Under the pieces are notes generated by a model. That model saw only the letters and a list, made by a program, of their open reading frames with translations. It made no database searches and was not told the DNA's origin. A stretch of DNA of 64,000 bases from Streptomyces sp. S465. Lineage in GTDB: Bacteria > Actinomycetota > Actinomycetes > Streptomycetales > Streptomycetaceae. The stretch is from positions 3,038,001 through 3,102,000 of the forward strand of contig NZ_CP114036.1 in the NCBI RefSeq assembly GCF_026898115.1, in the 5' to 3' direction. Positions 44,725-52,003 of this stretch are shown piece after piece; the stretch's first letter is position 1, and each line of letters starts with the position of its first letter. Both the position numbers and the translations under genes were made by a program.

Positions 44725-45657
44725 ATGAAGGGCTGGACCGCGAGCGACATCCCCGATCAGACCGGCCGCACCGCCGTGGTGACCGGCGCCAACAGCGGCC
44801 TCGGTTACATCACCGCCCGCGAGCTCGCCCGGCGTGGCGCGCAGGTGGTGCTCGCGTGCCGCAGCGAGTCGCGCGGGGCCGAGGCGGCGGAGCGGATCCG
44901 GGCGCAGGCGCCGGGCGCCAACGTGCGGGTCGCGCCGCTGGACCTCGCGGACCTGGCATCCGTACGGGCCTTCGCCGCCGAGCACAAGGGCGACCGGCTG
45001 GACCTGCTGATCAACAACGCGGGCGTGATGGCCCTTCCGTACCGCAGGACCGCCGACGGCTTCGAGACCCAGTTCGGCGTCAACCACCTGGGGCACTTCG
45101 CGCTGACCGGACTGCTGCTGCCGAAGCTGCTGGAGGCGGGCCCGGGGGCGCGGGTGGTCACCGTGTCCAGCTTTATGCACATGCTGGGGACGGTCGATCC
45201 GCGCGACCCGAACATGGAACGCGGATACCGGCGTTGGACGGCCTACGCCCGCTCCAAGTCCGCCAACCTCCTCTTCACCCATGAGCTGGCCCGCCGGCTG
45301 CGCGCGGCGGGCGCCCGCCTGGTGGCGGCCGCCGCGCACCCCGGCTACGCCTCGACCAACCTCCAGACCGCCGCCGCGAAGATGGAGGGCCGCCGGGCGA
45401 CCGAGCGGTTCATGGAGATCGGCAACCGCTTCTTCGCCCAGAGCGCGGAGCAGGGCGCACTGCCCACCCTCTACGCGGCGACCGGCCCGGACGTCCGCCA
45501 GGACGACTTCTTCGGCCCGCCACTCCAGGGCCTGTGGCGCGGCTCCCCCGTCCGCTCGGCCCGCGCCAGGTGGACGCTCAGCGACCCGGCGGGGCGGGGA
45601 CTGTGGGCCGCGTCCGAGCGGCTGACGGGGGTGCGGTACGGGGCGTTGGCGCCCTGA
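44725..45657 (+). CDS. SDR oxidoreductase, retinol-dehydrogenase/protochlorophyllide-reductase-like
   Basis: The 310 residues include GRTAVVTGANSGLGYITAREL, VVLACRSESRGAEAA with Arg for NADP, LDLLINNAGVMALPY, ETQFGVNHLGHFALTGLLL, TVSSFMHM and YARSKSANLLF with the catalytic Tyr and Lys. This longer SDR type is widespread in actinomycetes with unknown substrates. GAAGGAG precedes GTG 44722 and ATG 44725; the ATG is annotated. It is a stand-alone gene 145 bp after the previous SDR. Confidence 0.9.
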   Translation: MKGWTASDIPDQTGRTAVVTGANSGLGYITARELARRGAQVVLACRSESRGAEAAERIRAQAPGANVRVAPLDLADLASVRAFAAEHKGDRLDLLINNAGVMALPYRRTADGFETQFGVNHLGHFALTGLLLPKLLEAGPGARVVTVSSFMHMLGTVDPRDPNMERGYRRWTAYARSKSANLLFTHELARRLRAAGARLVAAAAHPGYASTNLQTAAAKMEGRRATERFMEIGNRFFAQSAEQGALPTLYAATGPDVRQDDFFGPPLQGLWRGSPVRSARARWTLSDPAGRGLWAASERLTGVRYGALAP

Positions 45658-45660
45658 GTC

Positions 45661-45843
45661 ACGGTCACGCCTGCGGGCAAGGGAGCCCCCGGCGACGTCC
45701 TCCCCGGCCGCGACGGCCCCGGCCGCGCCCTCGACCTTCGCGGACAGCGTTTCGGCCGCGCGGTCGTGGTCGGAGGCGAAGGATGCGGCGTGCGCACGGG
45801 CCTGAGCGCCGAACCAGTCGGCGGCCTGGGCGGGGTCGGTGCG
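45661..45843 (-). pseudogene. Orphan coding fragment
   Basis: A minus-strand frame reads TDPAQAADWFGAQARAHAAS then DHDRAAETLSAKVEGAAGAV with almost exclusive G/C third positions, but has no start, and it runs into the SDR gene end. It is the middle of an alpha-helical protein destroyed by rearrangement; the family is not recognised. Confidence 0.45.
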
Positions 45844-45861
45844 TCATGTCCTGAAGGCCGG

Positions 45862-46092
45862 CTCACCGGTACGCAACTCGCCGAGCGGCTGGGCCGGCCG
45901 CACTCCAAGATCTACAAGCTGGAGAACGGGCGCCAGACAGCGACAGCCGGCATGCTCCAGACGGCCGACTACGCACGCGCGGTGTTCACTCGGAACGCAG
46001 ACCTGCACCGGTCTCCACGAGACACCGAGGCTGCGGTCCGCGCCCGGGTGAAGCGACAGGAAGCGCTGTACGACTCGCGCAAGCGGTACCGA
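45862..46092 (+). pseudogene. Collapsed XRE/DUF5753 regulator remnant
   Basis: LTGTQLAERLGRPHSKIYKLENGRQ is the helix-turn-helix of Streptomyces XRE-DUF5753 regulators. It joins, after an internal deletion, to the DUF5753 start GMLQTADYARAVF and VRARVKRQEALYDSRKRY. The first helix and most of the C-terminal domain are gone. Such genes normally pair with DUF397 proteins; none is present. Confidence 0.65.
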
Positions 46093-46175
46093 ACACCCTG
46101 CGCGAATCCGCCGTCTTCGGCGCCGACGCCCAGCGCCTGATCAACGATGCCCGGCGGGCGCTGGACATCGGGTAA
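46092..46175 (+). pseudogene. Short C-terminal coding fragment
   Basis: A third frame reads NTLRESAVFGADAQRLINDA then RRALDIG and stops at 46175, with good GC third positions but no start. Unknown family, another piece of the scrambled locus. Confidence 0.4.
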
Positions 46176-46332
46176 CGTGGCCGCCACCCGTACGCACCGA
46201 GGAGGTGAGACCCATCAACGCCAGTTCAGGCTGGGCGCTCTCACTTCGTGGCCGCGTGGCCGCCACGACGTACGCGGCATAGCTGGCCGCCGGGAGCACC
46301 CTGAGACCTCCCGAAAGGCTTTTCAGGCTCCC
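46176..46332 (+). promoter_or_regulatory. Structured leader with short ORF before the methyltransferase
   Basis: A strong GAGGAGG at 46199-46205 has no annotated gene behind it. A frame from GTG 46205 (or an ideally spaced ATC at 46214) reads INASSGWALSLRGRVAATTY-AA to TAG at 46280. Downstream, GGGAG..CCTGA (46292-46304) pairs with TCAGGCTCCC (46323-46332), directly abutting the methyltransferase ATG and burying its ribosome site. TTCAGGCT also occurs inside the short ORF, offering a competing partner. This fits attenuation by ribosome stalling. Confidence 0.45.
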
Positions 46333-47130
46333 ATGTCGGCTTCACCTTCACTCGTCACCCTTTCCACCGTCGCCGCCAGGCTCCGCGCCGCCGGGTGCGT
46401 GTTCGCCGAGGACGAGGCGCGGCTGATCCTCGCCACCGCCGCCACCCCGGCCGCGCTCCACACCATGGTGGACCGGCGCGCCGCCGGGCTTCCGCTGGAG
46501 CATGTCCTCGGGTGGGCGGAGTTCCGGGGTTTGCGGATATCCGTGGACGCCGGGGTCTTCGTGCCGCGCCGGCGTACCGAGTTCCTGGTCGAGCAGGCCG
46601 TGGCGCTGGCCCGGCCCGGGGCCGTCGTGGTCGATCTGTGCTGCGGTTCTGGCGCGCTGGGCGCCGCGCTGGTCGCGGCGCTGGGCCGGGCCGAGTGGTA
46701 CGCGGCCGACATCGACCCGGCGGCGGTGCGCTGTGCCCGGCGCAATGTCGAGGCGGCGGGCGGCACGGTGTACGAGGGCGATCTCTACGAACCGCTGCCC
46801 GCCGCACTGCGCGGCCGCGTCGACGTCCTGCTCGCCAATGTGCCGTACGTGCCGACCGAGGAGGTCGGGCTGCTGCCGCCGGAGGCCCGGGTCCACGAGG
46901 CGCGGGTGGCGCTGGACGGCGGCGCGGACGGGCTGGACGTCCTGCGCCGGGTGACCGCCGACGCGCACGGGTGGCTGGCGCCGGGCGGTTCGCTGCTGTT
47001 CGAGACGAGCGGGCGGCAGGCGTCCTCGGCCATGGCCATCGTGGCCGGTGACGGGCTGGAGCCGCGGCTGGCCGAGTGCGCCGATCTGGAGGCCACGGTC
47101 GTCATCGGCACCAGGCCGCCGGCTCCGTAA
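46333..47130 (+). CDS. Putative protein N5-glutamine methyltransferase (TIGR03704/PrmC-like)
   Basis: The 265-residue SAM-dependent methyltransferase has a PrmC-like N-terminal helical domain (MVDRRAAGLPLEHVLGWAEF, GVFVPRRRTEFLVEQA), a SAM site VVDLCCGSGALGAALVAAL, and LLANVPYVP in place of the PrmC NPPY motif. That NVPY variant marks the TIGR03704 group rather than true release-factor methylase. The substrate is unknown; glutamine or an RNA base are options. No strong ribosome site is visible; the ATG follows a hairpin directly. It is convergent with the MarR gene 4 bp away. Confidence 0.82.
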   Translation: MSASPSLVTLSTVAARLRAAGCVFAEDEARLILATAATPAALHTMVDRRAAGLPLEHVLGWAEFRGLRISVDAGVFVPRRRTEFLVEQAVALARPGAVVVDLCCGSGALGAALVAALGRAEWYAADIDPAAVRCARRNVEAAGGTVYEGDLYEPLPAALRGRVDVLLANVPYVPTEEVGLLPPEARVHEARVALDGGADGLDVLRRVTADAHGWLAPGGSLLFETSGRQASSAMAIVAGDGLEPRLAECADLEATVVIGTRPPAP

Positions 47131-47134
47131 CCCC

Positions 47135-47575
47135 TTACGCGCGCAGCTCCTCCGCCGCGTCCGCCACCCGTGCGATCAGCCGCAGCAGGGTCTCCCGCTC
47201 CGTCTCGTCCAAAGGGGCCAGGAAGACCCGGTTCATCCGGGCCGTCCGGGTGACCAGCTTGCGGTGGGTCCGCACGCCTTCCTCGGTCAGCCGCAGGACG
47301 TTGCGGCGGCCGTCGTGCGGGTCGCGCACCCGCTCCAGCAGGCCGCGGCGGGCCAGCCGGGCGACCAGGTCGGCGATGGTGGAGCGGTCGAGGTGGACGT
47401 GTTCGCTCAGCGTCCGCTGATCGATGTCCGGCTTCTCCATCAGCGCGTTGATCACCGCGAACTGCGGCGAGGTGGTCTCCTCGGAGACCATCGCGCCCCA
47501 CAGCAGGGAGTGCGCCTGCTGGAGGCGGCGGGCCAGATGCCCGGGGTGCGTGTTCAGGTCCACCGCACCGCCCAT
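47135..47575 (-). CDS. MarR-family regulator, PcaV-like
   Basis: The 146-residue winged-helix protein reads PGHLARRLQQAHSLLWGAMV, SPQFAVINALMEKPDIDQRT, LSEHVHLDRSTIADLVARLA with the recognition helix and RRGLLERVRDPHDGRRNVLR with the wing. It is divergent from pcaH, the arrangement of PcaV in S. coelicolor, which represses pca genes until protocatechuate binds. An Arg near the N-terminus (ARRLQQAH) corresponds to the ligand-contact region. AGGAGGAGGCGGC precedes the ATG. Confidence 0.88.
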   Translation of the reverse strand: MGGAVDLNTHPGHLARRLQQAHSLLWGAMVSEETTSPQFAVINALMEKPDIDQRTLSEHVHLDRSTIADLVARLARRGLLERVRDPHDGRRNVLRLTEEGVRTHRKLVTRTARMNRVFLAPLDETERETLLRLIARVADAAEELRA

Positions 47576-47620
47576 GCCGCCTCCTCCTGGCTTCTGACGT
47601 CTGCGTCGGTTCCGTGCACG

Positions 47621-47650
47621 ATTAGTCCGTACACTGAGCGATTCTGCCCC
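47621..47650. promoter_or_regulatory. MarR/PcaV operator 1
   Basis: TTAGTCCGTACACTGA (47622-47637) is a T(T/C)AGT/ACT(G/A)A palindrome within a longer motif ending GAGCGATTCTGCCC, repeated at 47743. It lies next to the regulator start, suiting autorepression. Confidence 0.6.
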
Positions 47651-47742
47651 GCGGAAGAGCTGATGTCGAGAGGCAGCATTCCCCCAGCTCCAAACCCTTG
47701 ACGCGCGGGCCCGCCGATGGCAACGTGCGGAACCGGCGCCCA

Positions 47743-47770
47743 ATTAATCAGCACACTGAGCATCCTGCCC
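47743..47770. promoter_or_regulatory. MarR/PcaV operator 2
   Basis: ATTAATCAGCACACTGAGC followed by ATCCTGCCC copies operator 1 in the same orientation. It lies 27 bp before pcaH. A TTGACG/CAACGT promoter (47697-47725) precedes it. Confidence 0.6.
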
Positions 47771-47796
47771 ACGGAGCGAAAAGGCTGACCACAGAC

Positions 47797-48564
47797 ATGG
47801 CTCTCACCCAGTCCGACATCGACGGCGAACTCACCCTGATACGGGAGTCCTACGAGAAGGCGCGTGCCGAGGGGGCGCCCGCCGCCGAGCACCCGTCGCG
47901 CGACTTCCGCCCGTACCGCAGCAGTACGCTGCGCCACCCCAAGCAGCCGCTGGTGGCGGTGCACGGCGACCCGGAGACCGTGGAGCTGCACACCCCGGTC
48001 TTCGGCCACACCGACACCACCGCGCTCGACAACGACCTCACGGTGCAGCACCAGGGCGAACCGCTCGGCGAGCGCATCACCGTCTCCGGGCGGCTCCTGG
48101 ACAGCCAGGGCCGCCCCATCAGAGGGCAGCTCATCGAGGTGTGGCAGGCCAACGCGTCAGGCCGCTACGCCCATCAGCGCGACGACCACCCCGCACCGCT
48201 GGACCCCAACTTCACCGGCGTGGGGCGGACGTTGACCGGCGACGACGGGTCGTACCACTTCACCACCATCAAGCCGGGTGCCTATCCGTGGCGCAACCAC
48301 GAGAACGCCTGGCGGCCGGCGCATATCCACTTCTCCGTCTTCGGCACCGCGTTCACCCAGCGGCTGATCACCCAGATGTACTTCCCCGGCGATCCGCTCT
48401 TCGCCTACGACCCGATCCTCCAGTCCGTGACGGACCAGTCCGCGCGGGAGCGGCTGGTCGCGACGTACGACCACGGGCTGTCGCGGCCGGAGTGGTCGCT
48501 GGGCTACCGCTGGGACATCGTGCTGGACGGACCGTCCGCCACCTGGATCGAGGAGGGCCGCTGA
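47797..48564 (+). CDS. pcaH: Protocatechuate 3,4-dioxygenase beta subunit
   Basis: The 255-residue intradiol dioxygenase subunit supplies the Fe(III) ligands: Tyr in NASGRY, Tyr in GAYPW, and both His in RPAHIHFSV. With PcaG it cleaves protocatechuate to 3-carboxy-cis,cis-muconate. The N-terminal arm (FRPYRSSTLRHPKQPLV) is typical of the beta chain. The first gene of the pca run; the stop overlaps the pcaG ATG. Confidence 0.96.
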   Translation: MALTQSDIDGELTLIRESYEKARAEGAPAAEHPSRDFRPYRSSTLRHPKQPLVAVHGDPETVELHTPVFGHTDTTALDNDLTVQHQGEPLGERITVSGRLLDSQGRPIRGQLIEVWQANASGRYAHQRDDHPAPLDPNFTGVGRTLTGDDGSYHFTTIKPGAYPWRNHENAWRPAHIHFSVFGTAFTQRLITQMYFPGDPLFAYDPILQSVTDQSARERLVATYDHGLSRPEWSLGYRWDIVLDGPSATWIEEGR

Positions 48565-49145
48565 TGACCGAGAGGCTCGCACCCACACCGTCCCAGACCG
48601 TGGGACCCTTCTACGGATACGCCCTGCCCTTCCCCGACGGCGGCGAGATCGCCCCGGCGGGCCACCCCGACACGATCACCCTGCACGGCCGGGTCTACGA
48701 CGGCGAGGGCCGGCCCGTCCCGGACGCGCTGGTCGAGCTGTGGCAGCCGGACCCGGACGGCTCCCTGGCCGGAGCGGCCGGGTCGATGCGGCGCGACGCG
48801 GTGAACGGCGGGTTCCTCGGCCGCAACGGCGTGGACTTCACCGGGTTCGGCCGGATCGCCACCGACGCGGACGGCCACTGGGCAGCCCGTACGCTGCCGC
48901 CGGGCGGCCCGGCCGCCCCGTACATCAGCGTGTGCGTCCATGCCCGGGGGCTGCTGCACCACCTCTTCACCCGCGTGTACTTCCCCGAGCACACCGAGGC
49001 CAACGCCGCCGACCCGCTGCTCGCCTCGCTGGATCCGGCGCGCCGCGAGACGCTGGTGGCGACGGCGGGGTCCCGGCCGGGGACGTACCGCTTCGACATC
49101 CGCCTCCAGGGCGAAGGGGAGACGGTTTTCCTTGAGTTCCGCTAG
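48564..49145 (+). CDS. pcaG: Protocatechuate 3,4-dioxygenase alpha subunit
   Basis: The 193-residue subunit reads PTPSQTVGPFYGYALPFPDG, VYDGEGRPVPDALVELWQPD, FTGFGRIATDADGHWAARTL and CVHARGLLHHLFTRVYFPEH. Iron ligands are absent as expected; it shapes the active site in the alpha-beta heteromer. The ATG overlaps the pcaH TGA by one base, and the C-terminus overlaps the likely pcaB start. Confidence 0.95.
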   Translation: MTERLAPTPSQTVGPFYGYALPFPDGGEIAPAGHPDTITLHGRVYDGEGRPVPDALVELWQPDPDGSLAGAAGSMRRDAVNGGFLGRNGVDFTGFGRIATDADGHWAARTLPPGGPAAPYISVCVHARGLLHHLFTRVYFPEHTEANAADPLLASLDPARRETLVATAGSRPGTYRFDIRLQGEGETVFLEFR

Positions 49146-50565
49146 TTCCGCTCGTTCCGCTGGTGCGGCTGGTTCCGCTCGTTCCGCTGGTTCCGCTCGT
49201 TCCGACGGTGCCGGTGACGACGTGGGGCTGCTGTCCCCGGTGCGGGCCGGTTCGGCGGTGGAGGCGGCCACCGGCGACACCGCGTTCCTCCAGGCCATGC
49301 TGGACGCGGAGGCCGCGCTGGCGCGGGCGGTGGCACCGGCCGGGGCGGCGGAGGCGGTGGCGGGCGCGGCCCGCGCCGAGCTGTACGACGTGCGGGAGCT
49401 GGCGCTGCGCGCCCGCTCCGGCGGCAACCCCGTCATTCCGCTGGTCGCCGATCTCACCGCGGCGGTGGCCCGCACGGACCAGGAGGCCGCGTCGTATGTG
49501 CACCGGGGCGCGACCAGCCAGGACATCCTGGACACGGCCGCGATGCTGGTGTCCGCCCGCGCGCTGCCGCTGATCGTGGCCGATCTGGACCGCGCGGCGG
49601 CGGAGCTGGCGCGGCTCGCCGCCGCGCATCGCGACACCCCGATGCCCGGCCGTACCCTCACCCAGCACGCCGTGCCCACCACCTTCGGGCTGAAGGCGGC
49701 GGGCTGGCGGACGCTGGTGCTGGACGCCCGTGACCGGCTCGCGGCGCTGCGGCCGCCCGCCCAGCTGGGCGGCGCGGCGGGCACGCTGGCGGCCTTCGGG
49801 GACGGCGGGGCCGCGCTGCCGGCCCGGTTCGCCGAGGAGACCGGGCTGGCCGCGCCCCATTTGCCGTGGCACACCCTGCGCACCCCCGTCGCCGACCTCG
49901 GCTCCGCGCTGGCCTTCGCCGTGGGGGCGCTGGGGAAGGTGGCGGCGGATGTGCTGGTGCTCTCGCGCACCGAGATCGGCGAGGTGGCCGAGGGCACCGG
50001 CGGCGGATCGTCCGCGATGCCGCACAAGAGCAACCCGGTGCGCGCCACGCTGATGGCCGCCGCGGCCCGTCAGGCACCGCAGCTCGCGGCCACCCTGCTG
50101 GGCTCGCTGACCGCCGAGGACGAGCGCCCGGCCGGCGCCTGGCACGCCGAGTGGCAGACGCTGCGGGAGCTGTTGCGGCTCGCGGGGGGCTCCGCCCGGG
50201 ACGCGGTGGAGCTGACCGGCGGACTGCGGGTCTTCCCGGACCGCATGGCCGCACACCTGGAGCTGACCGACGGCCTGATCGTCAGCGAACGCCTCATCGC
50301 CGCCCTCACCCCGATCGTCGGCCGCGCCCGTGCGAAGGAGCGGCTGACCCAGGCGTCGCGGCGGGTGGCGGCGGAGGGGGTGTCGCTGGCGGACGCGCTG
50401 GGCGATGTGCTGCCCCCCGACCGTTTGCGTGAGCTGACCGACCCCACGCGGTACGTGGGGTCCGCCCCAGCCCTGGTCGACCGTGCCCTCGAGCGTGGGG
50501 CGCGGCCCCAGCGGCGTCCCGAGCAGCGGTCCCATCAGCGCCCCGATCAGCGGCCCCACCCGTAG
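49132..50565 (+). CDS. pcaB: 3-carboxy-cis,cis-muconate cycloisomerase
   Basis: A fumarase/aspartase-superfamily protein with VGLLSPVRAGSAVEAATGD, the SYVHRGATSQDILDTA helix region, GRTLTQHAVPTTFGLK and the signature GGSSAMPHKSNPVRAT. It converts the PcaHG product to 4-carboxymuconolactone. The start is uncertain: TTG 49132 overlaps pcaG and gives a Ser/Ala/Gly/Arg repeat head, while GTG 49222 gives the conserved N-terminus directly. The C-terminus has an Arg/Gln/Pro repeat tail (RPEQRSHQRPDQRPHP). Confidence 0.92.
   Translation: MSSASSARSAGAAGSARSAGSARSDGAGDDVGLLSPVRAGSAVEAATGDTAFLQAMLDAEAALARAVAPAGAAEAVAGAARAELYDVRELALRARSGGNPVIPLVADLTAAVARTDQEAASYVHRGATSQDILDTAAMLVSARALPLIVADLDRAAAELARLAAAHRDTPMPGRTLTQHAVPTTFGLKAAGWRTLVLDARDRLAALRPPAQLGGAAGTLAAFGDGGAALPARFAEETGLAAPHLPWHTLRTPVADLGSALAFAVGALGKVAADVLVLSRTEIGEVAEGTGGGSSAMPHKSNPVRATLMAAAARQAPQLAATLLGSLTAEDERPAGAWHAEWQTLRELLRLAGGSARDAVELTGGLRVFPDRMAAHLELTDGLIVSERLIAALTPIVGRARAKERLTQASRRVAAEGVSLADALGDVLPPDRLRELTDPTRYVGSAPALVDRALERGARPQRRPEQRSHQRPDQRPHP
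49137..49203. repeat. TTCCGCT repeat at the pcaG/pcaB junction
   Basis: About eight copies of a TTCCGCT(C/G)G-type unit lie between the end of pcaG and the conserved part of pcaB, encoding a Ser-Ala-Arg/Gly linker in the pcaB frame. Confidence 0.85.
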
Positions 50566-50698
50566 AAGTCTCGTCGCCGGGTGCGGGCCGGTGGGTGGTC
50601 GTGCCCACTGGCCCGCCCCGAGCGGCGTCGGCCCGCCGACCACCCATGACCCCACCCCCCTGGCCCCACCACCCCACCCACGAGCCGGAGTACCCAGC

Positions 50699-51916
50699 GT
50701 GACCCCACTCCATTACGACCTCAGCGGGCCCGCCACCGCGCCCCCGCTCATCCTCGGGCCCTCCATCGGCACCTCCCTCGCCGTCTGGGACCCCCAGCTT
50801 CCCGCGCTCGCCCGGAACCACCGTGTGCTGCGCTGGGATCTGCCCGGCCACGGCGGTTCGCCCGCCGCGCTGCTGCCCTCCGACGGCTCGGCCACCATCG
50901 GGGCGCTCGCCGCCCTCGTCCTGCGCCTCGCCGACGACCAGGGGTGGGAGCGGTTCGCGTACGCGGGGATCTCCCTCGGGGGTGCGGTCGGGCTGTATCT
51001 GGCCGCCCACCACCCCGACCGGGTGGGCTGCCTGTCCGTCGTCTGTTCCTCGGCCCGGTTCGGCGAGCCCTCGAGCTGGCGCGACCGGGCCCGGCTGGTG
51101 CGGGAGGAGGGCACGGAGGCGATGGTGGCGAGCCGGACCGGGACCTGGTTCTCGGAGGAGTTCGCGGCCACGCCACGCGGCCGCGCGCTGCTGGCGGACC
51201 TCCGCGCCACCGACCGGGCGGGCTACGCCGCCTGCTGCGATGTGCTCGCCGACTACGACATGCGGGACGCGCTGCCGTCCATCACCGCCCCCACCCTGGT
51301 CGTGGCCGGCCGTGAGGACCCGGCCACCCCGCCCGCCCACGCCCGTCAGATCGCCGACGCGGTGCCGGGCGCGAGTCTGCTGGAGGTCGCGGGGGCGGCC
51401 CATCTGGCGGGCGTGGAACGGCCGGACGCGGTCACCGGGGCGCTGCTCACCCACCTCGCCGGCGCGGCCCGGCCGTCCGACGACGCCTCCCGGCACGCGG
51501 CCGGGATGACGGTGCGCCGGGCCGTCCTCGGGGACGCGCACGTGGATCGCGCGGTGGCCCGTACGACCCCGTTCACCGCCCGCTTCCAGGACTTCATCAC
51601 CCGCTACGCATGGGGCGAGATCTGGACCGGCGACGGACTGGACCGGCGGACCCGCAGCTGTATCACCCTCACCGCGCTGATCGCCCACGGCCATGACACC
51701 GAGCTGGCCATGCACGTCCGGGCCGCGCTCACCAACGGTCTGACCCGTGAGGAGATCGGCGAGGTGCTGCTCCAGTCCGCGGTCTACTGCGGGGTGCCGG
51801 CGGCCAACTCGGCGTTCGCCACCGCCCAGCGGGTCTTCGACGAGATCGACGCCGCGTCACCCGCCGACCCGGCGGCAGGTGTCGACGCTGCGTCACATTC
51901 CGATACCGACAGGTGA
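50699..51916 (+). CDS. pcaL: Fused 3-oxoadipate enol-lactonase / 4-carboxymuconolactone decarboxylase
   Basis: The 405-residue fusion has residues 1-260 as an alpha/beta hydrolase (HRVLRWDLPGHGGSPA, nucleophile elbow GISLGGAVGL, Asp in VVAGREDPATPP, His in VAGAAHLAGV). Residues 270-390 are a CMD domain (RFQDFITRYAWGEIWTGDGL, RSCITLTALIAHGHDTELAM, GLTREEIGEVLLQSAVYCGV). It performs the decarboxylation and lactone hydrolysis steps to 3-oxoadipate. The GTG 50699 has GGAG 8 bp upstream. A 133-bp gap with a GGGTGGTCG/CGACCACCC hairpin separates it from pcaB. Thiolase/CoA-transferase genes are not in the window. Confidence 0.95.
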   Translation: MTPLHYDLSGPATAPPLILGPSIGTSLAVWDPQLPALARNHRVLRWDLPGHGGSPAALLPSDGSATIGALAALVLRLADDQGWERFAYAGISLGGAVGLYLAAHHPDRVGCLSVVCSSARFGEPSSWRDRARLVREEGTEAMVASRTGTWFSEEFAATPRGRALLADLRATDRAGYAACCDVLADYDMRDALPSITAPTLVVAGREDPATPPAHARQIADAVPGASLLEVAGAAHLAGVERPDAVTGALLTHLAGAARPSDDASRHAAGMTVRRAVLGDAHVDRAVARTTPFTARFQDFITRYAWGEIWTGDGLDRRTRSCITLTALIAHGHDTELAMHVRAALTNGLTREEIGEVLLQSAVYCGVPAANSAFATAQRVFDEIDAASPADPAAGVDAASHSDTDR

Positions 51917-52003
51917 CATACCTCCGCAACACCTCTGTCGTAATCCGCCTCCATCGTTGATCGTTGGGTCGTAGGGAGACCGGGAGACGAGGGGGCGTAC
52001 ACG

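Noticed and set aside
45766..46140. 124-codon frame as an intact XRE regulator
   Set aside because: The first helix and most of DUF5753 are missing and the frame shifts near its end.
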